Source of the DNA: Moniliophthora roreri
Taxonomy: Eukaryota; Basidiomycota; Agaricomycetes; Agaricales; Marasmiaceae
DNA length: 64,000 nucleotides
NCBI GenBank assembly: GCA_001466705.2
Contig: LATX02000196.1
Location: 124,001-188,000 of the forward strand
Direction: 5' to 3'
The notes under the pieces are model-generated. The model was not told the DNA's origin and made no database searches. It saw nothing but the letters and a program-made list of their open reading frames with translations. The translations under genes and the position numbers were made by a program. Of this stretch, positions 46,691 through 61,314 are shown in pieces (positions within the stretch are counted from its first letter, which is position 1; every line of letters begins with the position of its first letter).

Positions 46691-46717
46691 ATAGCAATAG
46701 CCCACTCAACTCATATC

Positions 46718-48893
46718 ATGTCCATTCAAATCCCTTGGCGAGACAACAACCTCAGTCTACTCGTGTTCCTCTTCCTCCTCGCTTGGCTTATCCAGAAGAC
46801 ACTCAAAATTGGGCGACGGGAGAAATACCTACCTGGTGGACCACCCACAATCCCAATACTGGGTAACCTCCACATCTTTCCGACTGAAGACCCTCATCTC
46901 AAGTGAGAGCTACCTTTCACTTTCACCCCGTTCTAATAGCGGTTATTATGGGACAGGTTCACCGAATGGGCCCAGCAGTACGGCGACATCTACTCTCTCA
47001 AAATCAGTTCCGGCACCATTATCGTTATCAGCGGGATGGAACCAGCTTCAGAATTGATGGATAAACGGAGTGCGACTACTGCAGACCGGCCAAAACACCA
47101 TATGGTCAAGAGGGTTACGAATGACTTGAATATGGCATTGTGTCGCTACTGTAAGGGTTGGGCTCTCTATCTTACTATTAGATTGGATAACAACCGTCTT
47201 AAATAGCTGATACATGGCGTTCTCTCCGAAAAGCAGCCCATACGATTCTCACACCTGCGGCAGCTGAGAATCATTTACCGATACAGGTCTGTTAAGCTGA
47301 TCGTTCCAGGTCAATGTTAAGTTGATTTACTAGTTCAAGGACAGCGAGCAGAAGCTACCCAAGTCCTATATGATTTCACTCAGAATCCCGACGACTTCTT
47401 CAACCACATCGGACGCTACAGCAACTCATTCATCATGTCCATCTTATTTGGGAAGCGCTGTCCGCGCTACGAAACACCAGAATCCATGGGCTTTTTCGAA
47501 TCTCAAGACCTATGGAACCGATGTTTGTCGCCAACGGTGGTTCCTCCGGTGGATCTACTACCATTTCTTGATTACATTCCCGAGTCATGGGCTTGGTGGA
47601 AACAACTGGCTTCGGAAGCGAGGCGGAAGCAACGAGTACTGTATTTTGGGCTTCTGGACGAGTGTGAACAACGAATGAAGAGGGGAGAGGAGAATGGGTC
47701 GTACATGGAAAAAATTTTAATGGAGAAAAGGGAGCTAGGACTCGATAGAGAAATGATTGGGTCAGTGTTGAACATCCGTTGAGTTCTAGTGACTGACCCT
47801 GCGAGCACAGGTACCTTGGAGGCATCCTGCTCGAAGGGGGCACAGAAACCACCGCATCCTTTCTGAGGTATCTGGTAATGGTGCTCATCGTATTTCCAGA
47901 TGTGCAACGAAAAGCCCAAGCAGAAATCGACGGAGTGGTCGGCCGGGAGAGAATGCCGACTCTCTCTGATATCAAAGATCTTCCATACATCCAGGCCCTC
48001 ATCAAAGAAGTATATTTCGATACACAGTCATGATATGTCACTCTCTGAACATACTCGGCTTCCAGATTCACCGTTTCCACCCAATTTTACCCATCGCTCC
48101 GCATGCTACGTTAGCTGACGAGGAGTATCGTGGTTTCATCGCACCAAAAGGCACCACTATTCTCGTTAACACCTGTTAGTGTGCTCCTCGAGTCGGACAT
48201 TGGTTGTGCTAACTCACCTGTCCCTAGACGGAATATTTCACAATCCCCGTACGTATTCGAGCTATCTACTCATGCCAAAACTCACGTCGGCACTCAGAGT
48301 ATTTCGATGATCCAGGAACATTTAATCCTGAACGCTATCTGTCTCACGAATTCGGTATCAAGGAAGGAGTGGACGCGTCCTTTTTCCGCGATGATATTGT
48401 TTTTGGATATGGAAGAGTGTGTTCTTGCTCACTTCACCGTCGCTCGTATTACTGACATGCACTGCAGAGAGCTTGTCCTGGGATCTATATTGCTCGAGAC
48501 TCCTTGGTAACGACCTTCATCTGAATATTTGATGCGAATATTTACTGAGCCCACTTAATTCCCAGAATCTCAATACAATGAACTTGATCTGGGCTTTTGA
48601 CTTTGCGCCATTCAAGGATGCTACGGGGAACGAGATACCTGTCAGTCTGGATAATTACGAAAAAAATGTATTTACACTTCAGTCGACAGAAACAAAGAAT
48701 ACTCAAGTACATTTCGCAGGGGATTGTCCCCATCCCACTTCCGTTCAAATGTAGTATTTGTCCGAGAAGCCAGGACGTAGTCAATATCGTTGAACGCGAA
48801 TTCAAGGAAGCTACTGAGACGTTTGTCAAGTTTGAGAAAGATCTTGCGCAGGCGGATAGGGATTGGGTTAATGAAGTACGAGGAAGATTATAG
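46718..48893 (+). CDS. Cytochrome P450, copy 1
   Basis: 545-aa microsomal haem-thiolate monooxygenase. Exons 46718-46902, 46957-47150, 47207-47286, 47345-47760, 47811-48009, 48066-48174, 48228-48248, 48298-48416, 48468-48506, 48566-48667, 48720-48893. N-terminal anchor LLVFLFLLAWLI and hinge LPGGPP; oxygen-binding I-helix EGGTETT; ExxR at E-IHR across intron 5; FNPERY; haem loop FGYGRRACPG, whose Cys arises only after splicing intron 8. Intron 3 placed by comparison with copy 4 (PIQ joined to RAEATQ). Substrate and CYP family not assigned. The ATG at 46643 is in frame, but MSIQIPW matches the other copies. Confidence 0.92.
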
Positions 48894-49119
48894 TTTTTCA
48901 AGGTGTAGCCTTTTGTCCCGTAGTATATAAAGAACTATGCTCTGCAAAGTCCGATTGCTGGCACTCGCGGCTTCGTACGCAACCATCACCTACTCGGGCC
49001 TCGTATTTCACAGTGCCCAAGCTCCAAGGCCCTCAACTGCTTCAACTGACCACAGAGTCTTCACGCGATGAACAACGCCGGTGACTCATTGAATAACAAG
49101 CTCGGCGCACACGCACAAG

Positions 49120-49395
49120 ATGCAGTTCTTACCCTCTCGAAGCACATCCCGACTCTGTCAACCCCTCGCATCCTCTCTAGGCCTCGACCTATCCCAATAC
49201 ACTCTTGTCGACGTCCTTAGTCTCTTGTTCCGCGATCCGTAGCAGCGATTATCATGTTCCCACCAGGTATCGGAAGATGGGACGATCGGAATCGTGTTGC
49301 TCATGAAGCTTTGGATAAGGGTGATAGAGAGGGCCAGAGAGGGCTTGGTTTGGATTGTACGTTTCCTAAAGTTTTCCGACGTAGGTGTATGGCAT
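49120..49395 (+). pseudogene. Truncated ubiquitin C-terminal hydrolase fragment 1
   Basis: Matches the first exon of the intact gene at 55883-56709: ATG 49120, GLDLSQYT and RWDDRNRVAHEA stretches. A 1-nt insertion near 49128 breaks the frame. It carries the same roughly 20-nt internal deletion and the same 3' breakpoint (GTACGTTTCCTAAAGTTTTC) as the copy at 60757-61065. The catalytic Cys exon end is lost. Confidence 0.82.
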
Positions 49396-49479
49396 TACAC
49401 TCCATGATGATTCAAACTCACTGGTATACGTTTGGCTACTCACTACCTACATCCAGCTGCGAGCTCCATGCCTGGCAGT

Positions 49480-49880
49480 AGCGCGATTGTGGGAATTTCT
49501 GTATAAGAGCACTCGCGACTCTTCGCACGCGGCACGGCTCTTCCCATCGACACCACAAGCTCGACACAGGTATGCCTGATATTCATCTAGGACTCTTGGA
49601 TGATGTGAGAATGCTACTCTTTCAGGTATGCTTCTAGCTTTTTCGAGTTCAAAATATGTAGCTAACCGTGATAACGCGCAGGAATTTTTGTTATTGACAA
49701 CCGGAGCGCTCACTCTCGAATGATCATCACGCAGGAGAAGTTTTAATCGCTTTGGTATTAGTGAAAACTTTATCGGTTCAAGTGACAACATCACCTGTCC
49801 CTCTGATCTCTATCGGTGAAATCCCACGAAAAACGCGTTTAAAGCGAAGAAGAAGATTGGTTCGATAGCAATAGCCCACT
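49480..49880 (+). repeat. P450 upstream repeat, copy 2
   Basis: Second copy of the promoter/leader block (see 46325-46690), directly after UCH fragment 1, so the tandem period is about 3.16 kb. Confidence 0.7.
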
Positions 49881-49891
49881 CAACTCATATC

Positions 49892-52093
49892 ATGTCCATT
49901 CAAATCCCTTGGCAAGACAACAACCTCAGTCTACTCGTGTTCCTCTTCCTCCTCGCATGGCTTATCCAGAAGACGCTCAAAATTGGGCGACGGGAGCAAT
50001 ACTTACCTGGTGGACCACCTACAGTCCCAATACTCGGCAACCTCCACATCTTCCCAACTGAAAACTCTCATGTCCGGTAAGAACTAGCTCCCTTTCATTT
50101 TGACCTCATTCTAATAGTGACTACTACGGAACAGGTTTACTGAATGGGCACAGCAATATGGCGACATCTACACTCTCAAAATCAGTTCCAGCACCGTTAT
50201 CGTTATCAGTGGGATGGAAGCAGCTTCAGAATTGATGGATAAACGGAGTGCGGCCACTGCAGACCGGCCAAAACTTCACATGGTCAAGAGGGTCACAGAT
50301 AACTTGAATATGGGACTGTGTCACTACTGTAAAGTCGGATTCTCTATCTTGCTATTAGATCGGATAACAACCGTCTCAAATAGCCGATACATGGCGTGCT
50401 CTCCGAAAGGCAGCACATACGATTCTCACACCCGCGGCAGCTGAGAATCATTTACCGATACAGGTCTGTTAAGTTGATCGTTCCAGGTCAATGTTAAGAT
50501 GATTTACTAGTTCAAGAACAGCGAGCAGAAGCTATCCAAGTTCTGTATGATCTCATTCAAAATCCCGACGACTTCTTCAACCATATTGGGCGCTACAGCA
50601 ACTCAGTCATCATGTCCATACTATTTGGGAAGCGCTGTCCGCACTATCAAACTCGAGAATTCACAGCCTTTCTCGAATCTCAACAGCTATGGAATCTGTG
50701 TATGTCGCCAACGGCAGTTCCTCCAGTGGACCTACTACCATTTCTTGATTACATTCCGGAGCGATTGGCGTGGTGGAAAAGCTTGGCTTCGGAGACGCGA
50801 CAGAAACAGCGAACGCTGTATTTTGGGCTAGTAGATGAATGTGAACGACGGATGAATAGAGGAGAGGAGAATGGGTCATATATGGAGGAGCTTTTAATGA
50901 AGGAAAAGGAGCTAGGATTGAATAGAGAGATGATTGGGTCAGTGTTGAACGTCCTTCGAGTTTTAATAGCTGACCTCTTTCCCCTGCAGGTATCTGGGAG
51001 GCACGCTACTTGAAGGAAGCTCAGAGTCCACCGCATCTGTTCTGAAATATCTGATTATGATGCTCGTCATATTCCCAGACGTACAAAGGAAAGCTCAAGC
51101 AGAGATTGATCGAGTCGTTGGACGAGAGAGAATGCCGACTCTCTCTGATATCAAGGATCTTCCATACATCCAGGCCCTCATAAAAGAAGTATGTTTCGAT
51201 ACACTGTTATGATAGGCCACTCTCTGAACATGCTTGACTTTCAGATTCACCGTTTCTGCCCAATTGCACCCGTTATTCCGCATGCTACATTAACTGACGA
51301 GGAGTATCGCGGTTTCATCATACCAAAGGGCACCACCATTCTCGTCAATACCTGTTAGTACTGCCACGGCGCTCTTCGAGTCGAACATTGATTGTACTGA
51401 CTCCCCTGTCCCATAGATGGAATATTTCACAATCCCCGTACGTATTCAAGCTAATTGCTCATACCGAAACTCACGTCGGCGCTCAGAGCATTTCGATAAT
51501 CCAGAGATATTTAATCCTGAACGCTACCTCTCTCACGAATTCGGTATCAAGGAAGGAGTGGACTCGTCCATTTTCCGTGATCGTATCATCTTTGGATACG
51601 GAAGAGTATGCTTACGTTCACTTTATACCTTCATTCGAACTACTAACACGCACTCTAGAGGGTTTGTCCCGGAATTCACCTCGCTGAAAACTCTCTGGTA
51701 GTGAATTCCAGCTGAACAATTGACGTGAGTGTTTACTGAGCCCGCTCAACTTTTTCAGAATCTCAACACAATGAACTTGATCTGGGCTTTCGACTTTGCG
51801 CCGCTCAGGGATGCTATGGGGAACGAGATACCCATTAGTCTGGATAATCACGAAAAGAAGGTATTTACGCCACAGTTTGACAGAAATGAACGATACTACT
51901 CAATTACGTTTCCCTACAGGGTCTAGTAGCCTTCCCGCTTCCGTTCCAATGTCAGATCAATCCGAGGAATCAGAGCGTCGTTGATATCGTCGAACGCGAA
52001 TTCAAGGAAGCGACTGAGACGTTTGTCAAGTTTGAGAGGGATCTCGCGCAGGTAGATAGGGAATGGGTAGATAAAGTGCGAAGGAGTTTGTAG
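49892..52093 (+). CDS. Cytochrome P450, copy 2, with altered I-helix motif
   Basis: 545 aa with the same 11-exon structure: 49892-50076, 50135-50328, 50384-50463, 50522-50937, 50990-51188, 51245-51353, 51417-51437, 51487-51605, 51659-51697, 51759-51860, 51920-52093. Haem loop FGYGRRVCPG, ExxR and FNPERY are intact. The oxygen-activation motif reads EGSSEST where copies 1, 3 and 4 read EGGTETT, replacing both the Gly and the first Thr. This is the most diverged of the four. No UCH fragment follows it. Confidence 0.9.
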
Positions 52094-53750
52094 TTATCGG
52101 AACCGATTTGAAGGACCAACTTTCGGTTACTGTCATTCCGGAAAAGCGCAGACCTTGTTTCACCTGCGCGTCATCATAGATCGCAAGTAGCCAAGGCCGG
52201 CCTACCTGAGACATGACTGGTCGCAAATTCAATGACATGACAAGCTTTTTTCCATGACGGTGACAGACAAGGACAAAGAGTTTGGATTCCCCGGAATGAC
52301 AGTCAATAGAGCTCTGCATCATATATGTTGAGAAATCCACTACAGCATCTAACATGGTCCGTGAAGGGATTGTATCGATGGAAACAAAATCAAATACATG
52401 CTGTACATCTGACATACAGAGACTTGACGAAAACGACGAAAACACTGCATACTGTACCCCATCATCTGTGATCGTCAGTCGGTCGAGGGAAATCTCATCT
52501 CAAACATGCATGTCATTTTCAGCGTCTCTGCGTGAGCAAGCCGTATTTTTCCCATAGGTGTACCTCTCCGGAACTCGACATTGTAGAATGTGGCCCATGT
52601 CCAGAAAATGCGGCCTCTTCGAGTTTCTCCTAGCTTTTTCCGGCCCGATGAGGTTCCTAAGCATACGGATAACTGGCTATGACCACGTCTGAAGAATACA
52701 TTACCCTGCATGATAATCTTCCAGCTGACCAGAAATGATTTCGACACTTGTTAATCATGACCTGGACGAGACTAAGTGTTTTGATTAATCCTGAAATGAA
52801 ATGAAACCCCCATATGAACAAGTACTCACCTGATTCGGTATCCCGCTCAAACGACGAAGCTAGTTATCGGACCACAACTCTTGACAAGGAACGGCCATCA
52901 TACATCATGTGCCACCGCCAGAACGCCCAGTAGAGGCAGTCTCTCTCTGATAAATCCCAACAGCTTGAAAAACGCTCCATCTGTATGACACCGCACCAAT
53001 TGGCGAGCTTGCGTTTGACTTGGGTAGTTACCACCCCAAAAAAGCGGCCGAGAGACAAGCGTTTGCCTTGTGATCGAGAAGCAGTGCCAAGGTGAAGTGT
53101 GTTACAGGTGAGTGGTCGGTAGTAAGTTGGACCATAACAGGATATGTAGCATCACCTGCGACGCATATCCTATAACATAACGATAGCTAAGCGCATATCA
53201 CAGTAACAACAAGTAGCATTGACCCGAAGAATGAAGAGATGAGGATCCGGTGCAGGAGCATCGCGAGCGACCGGGTGGATCGGAAACATGCGGTCAGCAC
53301 CCGCGTGACACTTTTCTCGAAACTCACCACCATCATCGACGGTCACTCTCAGCGTCCAACAGGGGGTAAATTATGGCTTGTTGGAGAAGAAGAAGCCGCT
53401 CTAAAACGCGAACAGGGACTCCTTTTTGTCAAGGTATACGTGAAACGACCGGCATTCTGAGCTGAGGTGGAGGGAAAAGGGCAGAAAAGGGCTTGCTGGA
53501 AGGTTCATTTGTGAGTACTTGTCTTGTGGAAGGCTCCAAATGGAGTCTCGACTGATCATCAAGATAGTGCATTTTTGGCTTTTTTTCACCGCCAAAGGGT
53601 TCTGCATCCGAGGAGCGTTAAACCCGCGACACGTGAAGGCCATTCCTCTTGTGATCGAGATCTCCAAAACCAGAAATAATATTTATGGCATGCCAACTCT
53701 TGAGCGAGCTTTATAAAGGCTTGCCTCCCCTTCCCTTCCATCTATCTACC
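52094..53750. other. Intergenic region with exo-glucanase 2 promoter
   Basis: No gene recognised in 1.65 kb. TATAAAG at 53712-53718, 33 nt before the ATG of exo-glucanase 2. Confidence 0.45.
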
Positions 53751-55727
<1,977 letters not shown>

Positions 55728-55882
55728 ACATTTCAAGCGCCTTTTTGATTCTTTCTGGGACGCTTTACTTAGGAACAGTCACGACTTTTATTTTTACGAC
55801 TATACCACAAACACACCACCGCACAGCATAGTTTTATTGCCCTAATTATAAATGTGACCATTGGATGGGTTCATTCCCTTTA

Positions 55883-56709
55883 TTATTGCACAGTAGGAGC
55901 GAGAGCCATGAGATTAAAGTTGATCTTTCCTTCCTCATGAACGATCAGTTGGCGAACAATCTCTGCTACAGTCTAAAGAAACACATCAGGAACAGTGAAT
56001 TCACCGAACAAGAATGAGAACAACGCACATGAAGCAAAAAGCCCGCCTTGACAGGCCCATGGTAAACTGGCGTCGGTCGGCATGCACCATCCAATTCGAA
56101 AACTTGCCCACGATGCTCAACAAATGCGACGTAATGGTTATTGGGTTCTACACCTGGTTCCGGAAGACGCGATTGACCTGTTTGAGAGGCGGTAGTATGT
56201 AAATCGTTAATCTGAGTAGCTGCCAGCAAATCGGCGGTTTCCTCTGGTCCCACACGTTCATTTCTGCATTTTTCAAAGAGAGATCTAATAGGCCCTTGGC
56301 GGAGTTGAACTGATGTGGAGTTTGCTAATGCGTGAAGGAGTGCCTGTGACATATCGCAAACAGTATTTATTATATACCCATACATCCATGGGTTGGAAAA
56401 AAAAAAAAAGAAAACGTAACGTACAATCGTCCCACATTGATTGGAAAACTTTTGTCTGATCCAAACCAAGCCTTCTCTATCACCCTTTTCCAAAGCTTCA
56501 CCTTCATGAGGAACACGATTCCGATCGTCCCATCTTTCGATACCTGGTGCGAGCATGATGATCGCTGCTACGGGTTGAGGAACGAGGGATAAGAGTTCTT
56601 CATCGAGACCGAGGATGTCGACAAAGGTGTATTGGGATAGATCGAGGCCTATAGAGGATGCGAGGGGGTTGAATGAGTCGGGATTTGCTTCGAGAGGGTA
56701 GAACTGCAT
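55883..56709 (-). CDS. Ubiquitin carboxyl-terminal hydrolase (UCH, peptidase C12)
   Basis: 229 aa, the usual size of UCH-L1/L3/Yuh1. Exons 56425-56709, 56029-56343, 55883-55972. It cleaves small adducts from the ubiquitin or Nedd8 C-terminus. N-terminus YPLEANPDSFN; the active-site Cys is in QKFSNQCGTI at the end of exon 1 (continuing ALLHALANS), the His in NNHYVAFVE and the Asp in FELDG. Intron 1 (81 nt) holds a 13-A run (plus strand). It lies directly downstream of P450 copy 3 on the same strand. The only intact member of three UCH copies here, so probably the ancestral one. Confidence 0.93.
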
Positions 56710-56961
56710 TTCGTGTGTGGGCGCTGAGTACTGAGTATTGAGTGAAACTTGTTATTCAATGAGTCACCGGCGCTGTTCATTGCGTGAAGACCCCGTGGTC
56801 AATTGAATCGGAGAACCAGGTAGGTAGAGCCTTGGAGTTTGGGCACTGTGAAATATGAGGCCCGAGTTCAAGTAGGTGGCGGTTGCATACGAAGCCGCGA
56901 GTGCCAGCAATCGGACTTTGCAGTTATATAACTACTGGACAAAAGGCTACACCTCGAAAAA

Positions 56962-59150
56962 CTATAATCTTCCTCGTACTTCATTAACCCATTCCCTATC
57001 CACCTGCGCAAGATCTTTCTCAAACTTGACAAACGTCTCAGTAGCTTCCTTGAATTCGCGTTCAACGATATTGACTACGTCCTGACTTCTCGGACGAATA
57101 CTACATTTGAACGGAAGTAGGACGGGGAAAAAACCCTGCGAAATGTGCTTGAGTATCTTTGTTTCTATTAACTGAGGTGTAAGTACCTTCTTTTCATGAT
57201 TATCGAAACCGACGCGTATCTCGTTCCCCATAGCATCCTTGGGCGGCGCAAAATCGAAAGCCCAGATCAAGTTCATTGTATTAAGATTCTGGGAATTAAG
57301 TGGGCTCAGTAAATATTCACATCAAATATTCAGATGAAAGTCGTTACCAAGGAGTCTCGAGCAATATAGATCCCAGGACAAGCTCTCTGTAATGCATGTC
57401 AGTAACACGAACGACGGCGAAGTGAGTAAAAACATACTCTTCCGAATCCAAAAACAATATCATCGCGGAAAAAGGATGCGTCCACTCCTTCCTTGACACC
57501 AAACTCATGAGAGAGATATCGTCCAGGATCGAGCACTTCTGGATTATTGAAATGCTCTGCGCACCAAACTGAGTCCGGGGATAGACGATGGTGATTCAAT
57601 ACATACGGGGATCATGATAGATTCCATCTGTGCATAGAATTTAGCATAACTAACCGACTAGAAGACATTACACGTACTAACAGATGTTAACGATAATAGT
57701 GGTACCTTTTGGTAGGACGAAACCGCGATACTCCTCGTCAGCTAATGTAGCATGCGGAACGATCGGTGAAACTGGATGGAAACGGTGAACCTGAAAGGCA
57801 ACCATGTTGAGAGAGTGGTCTGTCATCACAATATATCAGTATATACCTCTTTGATGAGGGCCTGGATGTATGGAAGATCTTTAATGTCAGAGAGAGTCGG
57901 CATTCTCTCCCGGCCAACCACTCCGTCGATTTCTGCTTGGGCTTTCCGTTGCGCATCTGGAAATACGATAAGCGCCATTACCAGACATCTCAGGAAGGAT
58001 GCAGTGGTTTCTGTGCCCCCTTCGAGCAGGATGCCTCCAAGGTACCTGTGTTCGCAAGGTCAGTCACTGGAACTCAAAGGATGTTCAACACTGACCCAAT
58101 CATTTCTCTATCGAGTCCTAGCTCCCTTTTCTCCATTAAAATCTGTTCCATGTATGACTCATTCTCCTCTCCCCTCTTCATTCGTTGTTCACATTCATCC
58201 AGAAGCCCAAAATATAATGCACGTTGCTTCTGCCTCGTTTCCGAAGCCAGTTGTTTCCACCACGCCCATGACTCGGGAATGTAATCAAGAAATGGTAGTA
58301 GATCCACAGGAGGGACTGCCGTTGGCGACAGACATCGGTTCCATAGCTTTTGAGATTCGAAAAAGCCCATGGATTCTGGCGTTTCGTAACGCGGACAGCG
58401 TTTCCCAAATAAGATGGACATGATGACTGAGTTGGTATAGCGCCCAATATGGTTGAAGAAGTCGTCGGGATTTTGAATGAAGTCGTACAATACTTGGGTA
58501 GCTTCTGCTCGCTGTTCTTGAACTTGTAAATAATCTTAACATCGACCTGGAACGATCGACTTAACAGACCTGTATCGGTAAATGATTCTCAGCTGCCGCG
58601 GGTGTGAGAATCGTATGTGCTGCTTTTCGGAGAGCACGCCATGTATCAGCTATACGAGACGCCCGTTATCCAACCTAATAGTAAGATAGAGAGTCCAACC
58701 CTTACAGTAGCCACACAATGCCATATTCAAGTCATTCGTAACCTTCTTGCCCATATGGTAATTTGGCCGGTCTGCAGTGGTCGCACTCCGCCTATCCATC
58801 AACTCTGAAGCTGTTTCCATCCCGCTGATAACGATAACAGTGCCGGAACCGATTTTGAGAGAGTAGATGTCGCCATATTGCTGGGCCCATTCGGTGAACC
58901 TGTTCCATGATAATTATTATGAGAACGGGGTGAAAACGGTGAAAGTAAAAGGTAGCTCTCACTTGATATGAGGGTCTTCAGTCGGAAAGATGTGGAGGTT
59001 GCCGAGTATTGGGACTGTGGGTGGACCACCAGGTAAGTATTTCTCCCGTCGCCCAATTTTGAGTATCCTCTGGATAAGCCATGCGAGGAGGAAGTGGAAC
59101 ACGAGTAGACTGAGGTTGTTGTCTTGCCAAGGGATTTGCCAGATGGACAT
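56962..59150 (-). CDS. Cytochrome P450, copy 3
   Basis: 546 aa. Exons 58963-59150, 58706-58899, 58570-58649, 58096-58511, 57847-58045, 57682-57790, 57607-57627, 57438-57556, 57348-57386, 57187-57288, 56962-57135. One codon longer than copy 1 at the N-terminus (Trp after MSI). EGGTETT, ExxR (E-VHR) and FGFGRRACPG are intact. Followed 252 bp downstream by the intact UCH gene. Confidence 0.92.
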
Positions 59151-59159
59151 GGTACGACG

Positions 59160-59590
59160 ATGGTACGAGTTGAATGGGCTGTTGCTATCGAACCAGTCTT
59201 CTTCTTCGCTTTAAACGAGTTTTTCGTCGGATTTCACTGACAGAAGTCAAAGGGACAGGTGGTGTTGTCACTTGAACCGATATAGTTTTCACTAATACCA
59301 AAGCGATTAAAATCCTCCTAATGATCGTTCGAGAGTTAGCGCGTTAGCGCTCCGATTGTTGCACCAATAACCGAACTTCCTGTGCTTTATGACAGTTGAT
59401 TAAATGTTTTGAACCCGATAACGCTAGCAAAATACCTGAGGAAGTAGTATTTTCACACCATCCAAGAGCCCTGGATGAATATTAGACATACGTGTGTCGA
59501 GCTTATGGTGGTTAATAGGAAGGGCTGTGCCGCATACGAAGTCGCCACAGAAATTCCCACAATCGCCCTACTGCAGGCATGGAGCTCACA
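59160..59590 (-). repeat. P450 upstream repeat, copy 3
   Basis: Inverted copy of the promoter/leader block (see 46325-46690); its distal end (GAGCTCCATGCCTG on the minus strand) borders the inserted element. Confidence 0.7.
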
Positions 59591-59616
59591 GCTGAATGTA
59601 TTGAATATTGAATGAC

Positions 59617-60673
59617 CCCAGCCAAAAGTGGAAAGGTCAGGGCAGGCGGGACAGGTATTGGCAGGCTGATAATTTCGTCGTCGTCACAATTCTCTATGAG
59701 ATTTGCGGTGTCACGATATTCAACGAATAATGCAAGTCCCGCCCTAAAGCGTCGCGTAACCCTTTGCCCAAACGCTTCTTCAAACATCCATCTTGCACCC
59801 ACCAGCTCCTTCACCTCTTCCAACCTCTTCATTTCCTGCCATTTAGCATATCTCTATCTTATCAACCTGGGCTCAAGGTCATATCTCGTCGTCGGTGGGA
59901 ATTCTCACCGCCCCCACTTTTTCATTTTCTCATTCCCCAGATCTAGATACCCTCTGGTCCCAGTATGTTCTGAGGTACGTGTTATCCTATTTAGAGTGCT
60001 CACTATGGAAAAGAAGGTCATCCGACCGGTTCGGCATTCGTGAGGAGATGGAGTTCCGATTTCTGGGATTATTAGCACGCCACGGGATAGGAGAATTCGT
60101 ACGTCGCGTTTACCCGCTCGCTTTGATATCTACTGACCTACACCTCACTCAGAAGAAAACCTCGAAGCAAAGGGATATCGTTGGTACGTTTTATCAGCAA
60201 ATTTCTGATACACAGCTGATGTGCAAGCACAGACAGAGCTAGTATTTCCGATGGAACACAGTGAGACTTGGTGAAGATGGCGCGTTCCTTTCAACATTCT
60301 ATCCATTGCTATCGTAAATTGGACCGGCTTAACCCCATACCATACTAGTACTATTATCTAGACCTGCTGCAGCCCGCCCCTACCTCTGTGCACCTGTAAC
60401 AGCCTATTGTAGCCCGTATCAGCCTATATACGCCCAATAATACAATTGTTTCACTGAAATTGTATGGTTTGTATGATTATCGGGCCACCGTTAGCGTCAG
60501 CCCGCCAATACCTGCCCTGACCTGCCCTGACCAACTCTAACCTATGACAGCCTGTCGAAGCCTGTCGACAAACAGGTAGTGACAGGTTTTTAGACGATAT
60601 ATGGGTCAGGGCAGGCTGGTACCCGTAGATACCTGGGAGAGCCTGCCCCATGACCTTTCTGCAAATGGCTGGG
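59617..60673. mobile_element. 1.06-kb element with terminal inverted repeats, inserted in a P450 unit
   Basis: Comparison with the uninterrupted junction at about 49430-49470 shows extra DNA here. The ends are imperfect inverted repeats of about 32 bp: left CCCAGCCAAAAGTGGAAAGG (59617 on, plus), right CCCAGCCATTTGCAGAAAGG (from 60673, minus). A second inverted pair (GGTCAGGGCAGG, then TATTGGC) is at 59635-59669 and 60497-60532. No transposase recognised. A minus-strand frame near 59620-59840 (ARWMFEEAFGQRVTRRFRAG) may be a captured host exon. Target-site duplication not settled. Confidence 0.7.
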
Positions 60674-60756
60674 ATTGAGTAGCCAAACGTATACCAGTGA
60701 GTTTGATTCAGCATGGAGTGTAATGCCATACTGATTCGTAATTTGAGATTATACAC

Positions 60757-61065
60757 CCACGTCGGAAAACTTTAGGAAACGTACAATCGTCCCACATTGA
60801 CTGGAAGACTTTTGTCTGATCCAAACTAAGCCCTCTCCATGCACCACGTCCCTCATCCAAAGCTTTCACTTCATGAGCAACACGATTCCGATCGTCCCAT
60901 CTTCTGATATTCGGTGCGAGCATGATGATCGCTGCTACGGTACTACGGGTTGCGGAACAGGAGACCAAGGGCGTCGACAATGGTGTATTGGGATAGGTCG
61001 AGGCCTAGAGAGGATGCGAGGGGGTTGAATGAATCAGGATTTGCTTCGAGGGGTAAGAACTGCAT
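60757..61065 (-). pseudogene. Truncated ubiquitin C-terminal hydrolase fragment 2
   Basis: ATG is the complement of 61063-61065; MQFLPLEANPDSFNPLA reads well, then the frame breaks at the same internal deletion as fragment 1 (VDALGLLFRNP, then stop). RRWDDRNRVAHE follows in another frame. 3' breakpoint identical to fragment 1. Confidence 0.82.
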
Positions 61066-61314
61066 CTCGTGCGTGGGTGCTGAGCGCTGAGCGCCGAGCT
61101 TGTAATTCAATGAGTCACCAGCACTGTTCATCGCGTGAAGACCCTGTCGTCAGTTGAAGCGGTTGAGAGCCTTGGAGCTTGGGCACTGAGAAATACGAGG
61201 CCCGAGTTCAAGTAGGTGGTTGCGTGCGAAGCCGCGAGTGCCACTGGCAGCAATCGGACTTTGCAGAGCGTAGTTCTTTATATACTACGGGATAAAAGGC
61301 TACACCTCGAAAAA

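Noticed and set aside
47287..47344. 43-nt version of P450 intron 3 (GTTAAG donor, CTAG acceptor)
   Set aside because: Copy 4 lacks that acceptor and supports GTCTGT to ACAG/AATAG in phase 0, giving PIQ joined to RAEATQ with normal intron length.
57776..58423. 215-codon plus-strand frame (also 62130-62708 plus and 47433-48080 minus)
   Set aside because: Antisense of P450 exons 4-6; conserved only because the P450 on the other strand is.
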